Part shown: positions 63,573-64,000 of the stretch, piece by piece
Position numbering within the stretch: the first letter of the stretch is position 1
Layout: every line of letters starts with the position of its first letter
Source of the DNA: Turicibacter sp. TJ11
GTDB lineage: Bacteria > Bacillota_I > Bacilli_A > MOL361 > Turicibacteraceae
Direction: 5' to 3'
DNA length: 64,000 nucleotides
Assembly (NCBI RefSeq): GCF_021497505.1
Contig: NZ_CP069349.1
Span: 2,507,780-2,571,779, forward strand
Notes under the pieces: generated by a model
Told to the model about the DNA's origin: nothing
The model's input: only the letters and a program-made list of their open reading frames with translations
The model's database searches: none
Made by a program: the position numbers and the translations under genes

Positions 63573-63615
63573 GAGTTGAAAAATTAATTCTTATAAAGAT
63601 TTTATTGAGAAACAT

Positions 63616-63646
63616 AAAAGAAGCTAACCAGTGGGTTAGCTTCTTT
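63616..63646. terminator. Bidirectional terminator
   Basis: AAAAGAAGCTAACC/GGTTAGCTTCTTTT with a 4 nt loop; serves the ATPase remnant and the minus-strand gene at the right edge. Confidence 0.92.
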
Positions 63647-63680
63647 TTCTATATAAAAAGTGATTATCGCGCGTTAAAGA

Positions 63681-64000
63681 TTAATGTTTTAAAGCAGGAA
63701 TTTGAATTTGTAGAGGATAGTCATCATTATTTAAGTAAGCCTCAAACGTATAAATAGGTTGATAGTATCCTTTTGTATCATAAAAATAATTCAACTGACA
63801 ATCCGTAATCACTAAATGATCACCAGAAACTAAGTCGTTATAAACATAAAAGTTACCGTTCATAATCTGCTCAAAAGCCTCTTGTTCAGAAATAATATCC
63901 ACTTGTTTTACATAATGATTAGTAACGATAGCGAATAAGAAATCATTAGGTACTTTTTGATCAGAAGGCGTAATCATGACCATACCTGTCTGAAAATCTT
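63681..64000 (-). CDS. C-terminal part of a secreted/regulatory beta-rich protein (truncated by window edge)
   Basis: The frame is open to the right edge, so the N-terminus lies outside. About 105 residues are visible. The closing pattern YFYDTKGYYQPIYTFEAYL with a final QIQIPAL resembles the C-terminus of YycI/YycH-type or related extracytoplasmic beta-sandwich proteins, but the match is short. The preceding ISEQEAFEQIMNGNFY helix is common in the same group. No function is assigned. Confidence 0.5.
   Translation of the reverse strand, partial: DFQTGMVMITPSDQKVPNDFLFAIVTNHYVKQVDIISEQEAFEQIMNGNFYVYNDLVSGDHLVITDCQLNYFYDTKGYYQPIYTFEAYLNNDDYPLQIQIPALKH

Overview
The window is a stretch of a low-GC (AT-rich) anaerobic or aerotolerant Bacillota chromosome. 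Strong AGGAGG-type ribosome binding sites, rho-independent terminators after nearly every unit, an L-box lysine riboswitch, cre-like catabolite sites, a bile salt hydrolase, a class III desulfoferrodoxin, lactate dehydrogenase and an extracellular flavin reductase lipoprotein all fit a gut member of the Erysipelotrichia/Turicibacter group. That genus assignment is inference. There is no rRNA, tRNA, CRISPR array, intact insertion sequence or prophage.

Layout. 1-12.3 kb: end of a TPR-like gene, a candidate structured small RNA, VOC and HAD proteins, a cre-controlled GH36 alpha-galactosidase, a covalent-flavin oxidoreductase, a MATE pump, desulfoferrodoxin, an RpiB-like protein, an AAC(3)-like acetyltransferase, and a VTC-domain/DUF4956 pair. 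12.3-21 kb: a carbohydrate-binding beta-helix lipoprotein with a long inverted repeat in its leader, a YczE-like membrane protein, a His-rich 11-residue-repeat protein, a 38-residue peptide behind a structured leader, and a two-gene ABC exporter. 21-28 kb: small unknown proteins, an AlkD-like protein, a solitary relaxase-like domain, DUF1456, an AAA_28-type P-loop protein, a GNAT enzyme and ldh. 28.2-36.6 kb: the lysine operon lysA-lysC-deacetylase-asd-dapA-dapB-dapH-dapF behind an L-box riboswitch. 36.6-47.2 kb: a divergent cis-prenyltransferase between two copies of one terminator, a MecA-like PBP, a secreted FMN/FAD reductase flanked by two copies of a dispersed element, a GerMN lipoprotein, and MerR and MerR-MATE units. 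47.2-52.6 kb: a GntR-controlled beta-glucoside PTS operon and an aquaglyceroporin. 53-64 kb: bile salt hydrolase with an MFS carrier and a TDT carrier, a GDPD-symporter-PHP operon, pepF, a P-type ATPase remnant and a truncated gene at the right edge.

How the genes work together. Sugar uptake and cleavage (alpha-galactosides, beta-glucosides) look catabolite- and substrate-controlled. The lysine operon encodes the acetylated branch of the diaminopimelate pathway except the aminotransferase. BSH with its adjacent carriers points to bile acid handling. Ldh and the flavin reductase suggest fermentative redox balancing.

The most unusual signals are non-coding. (1) A ~130 bp element is present four times in the same orientation; its hairpin shows compensatory base changes between two subfamilies. 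(2) A ~200 nt candidate RNA near the left edge has a GGG run in almost every predicted loop. (3) A ~260 nt structured minus-strand leader sequesters part of the Shine-Dalgarno sequence of a 38-residue membrane peptide.
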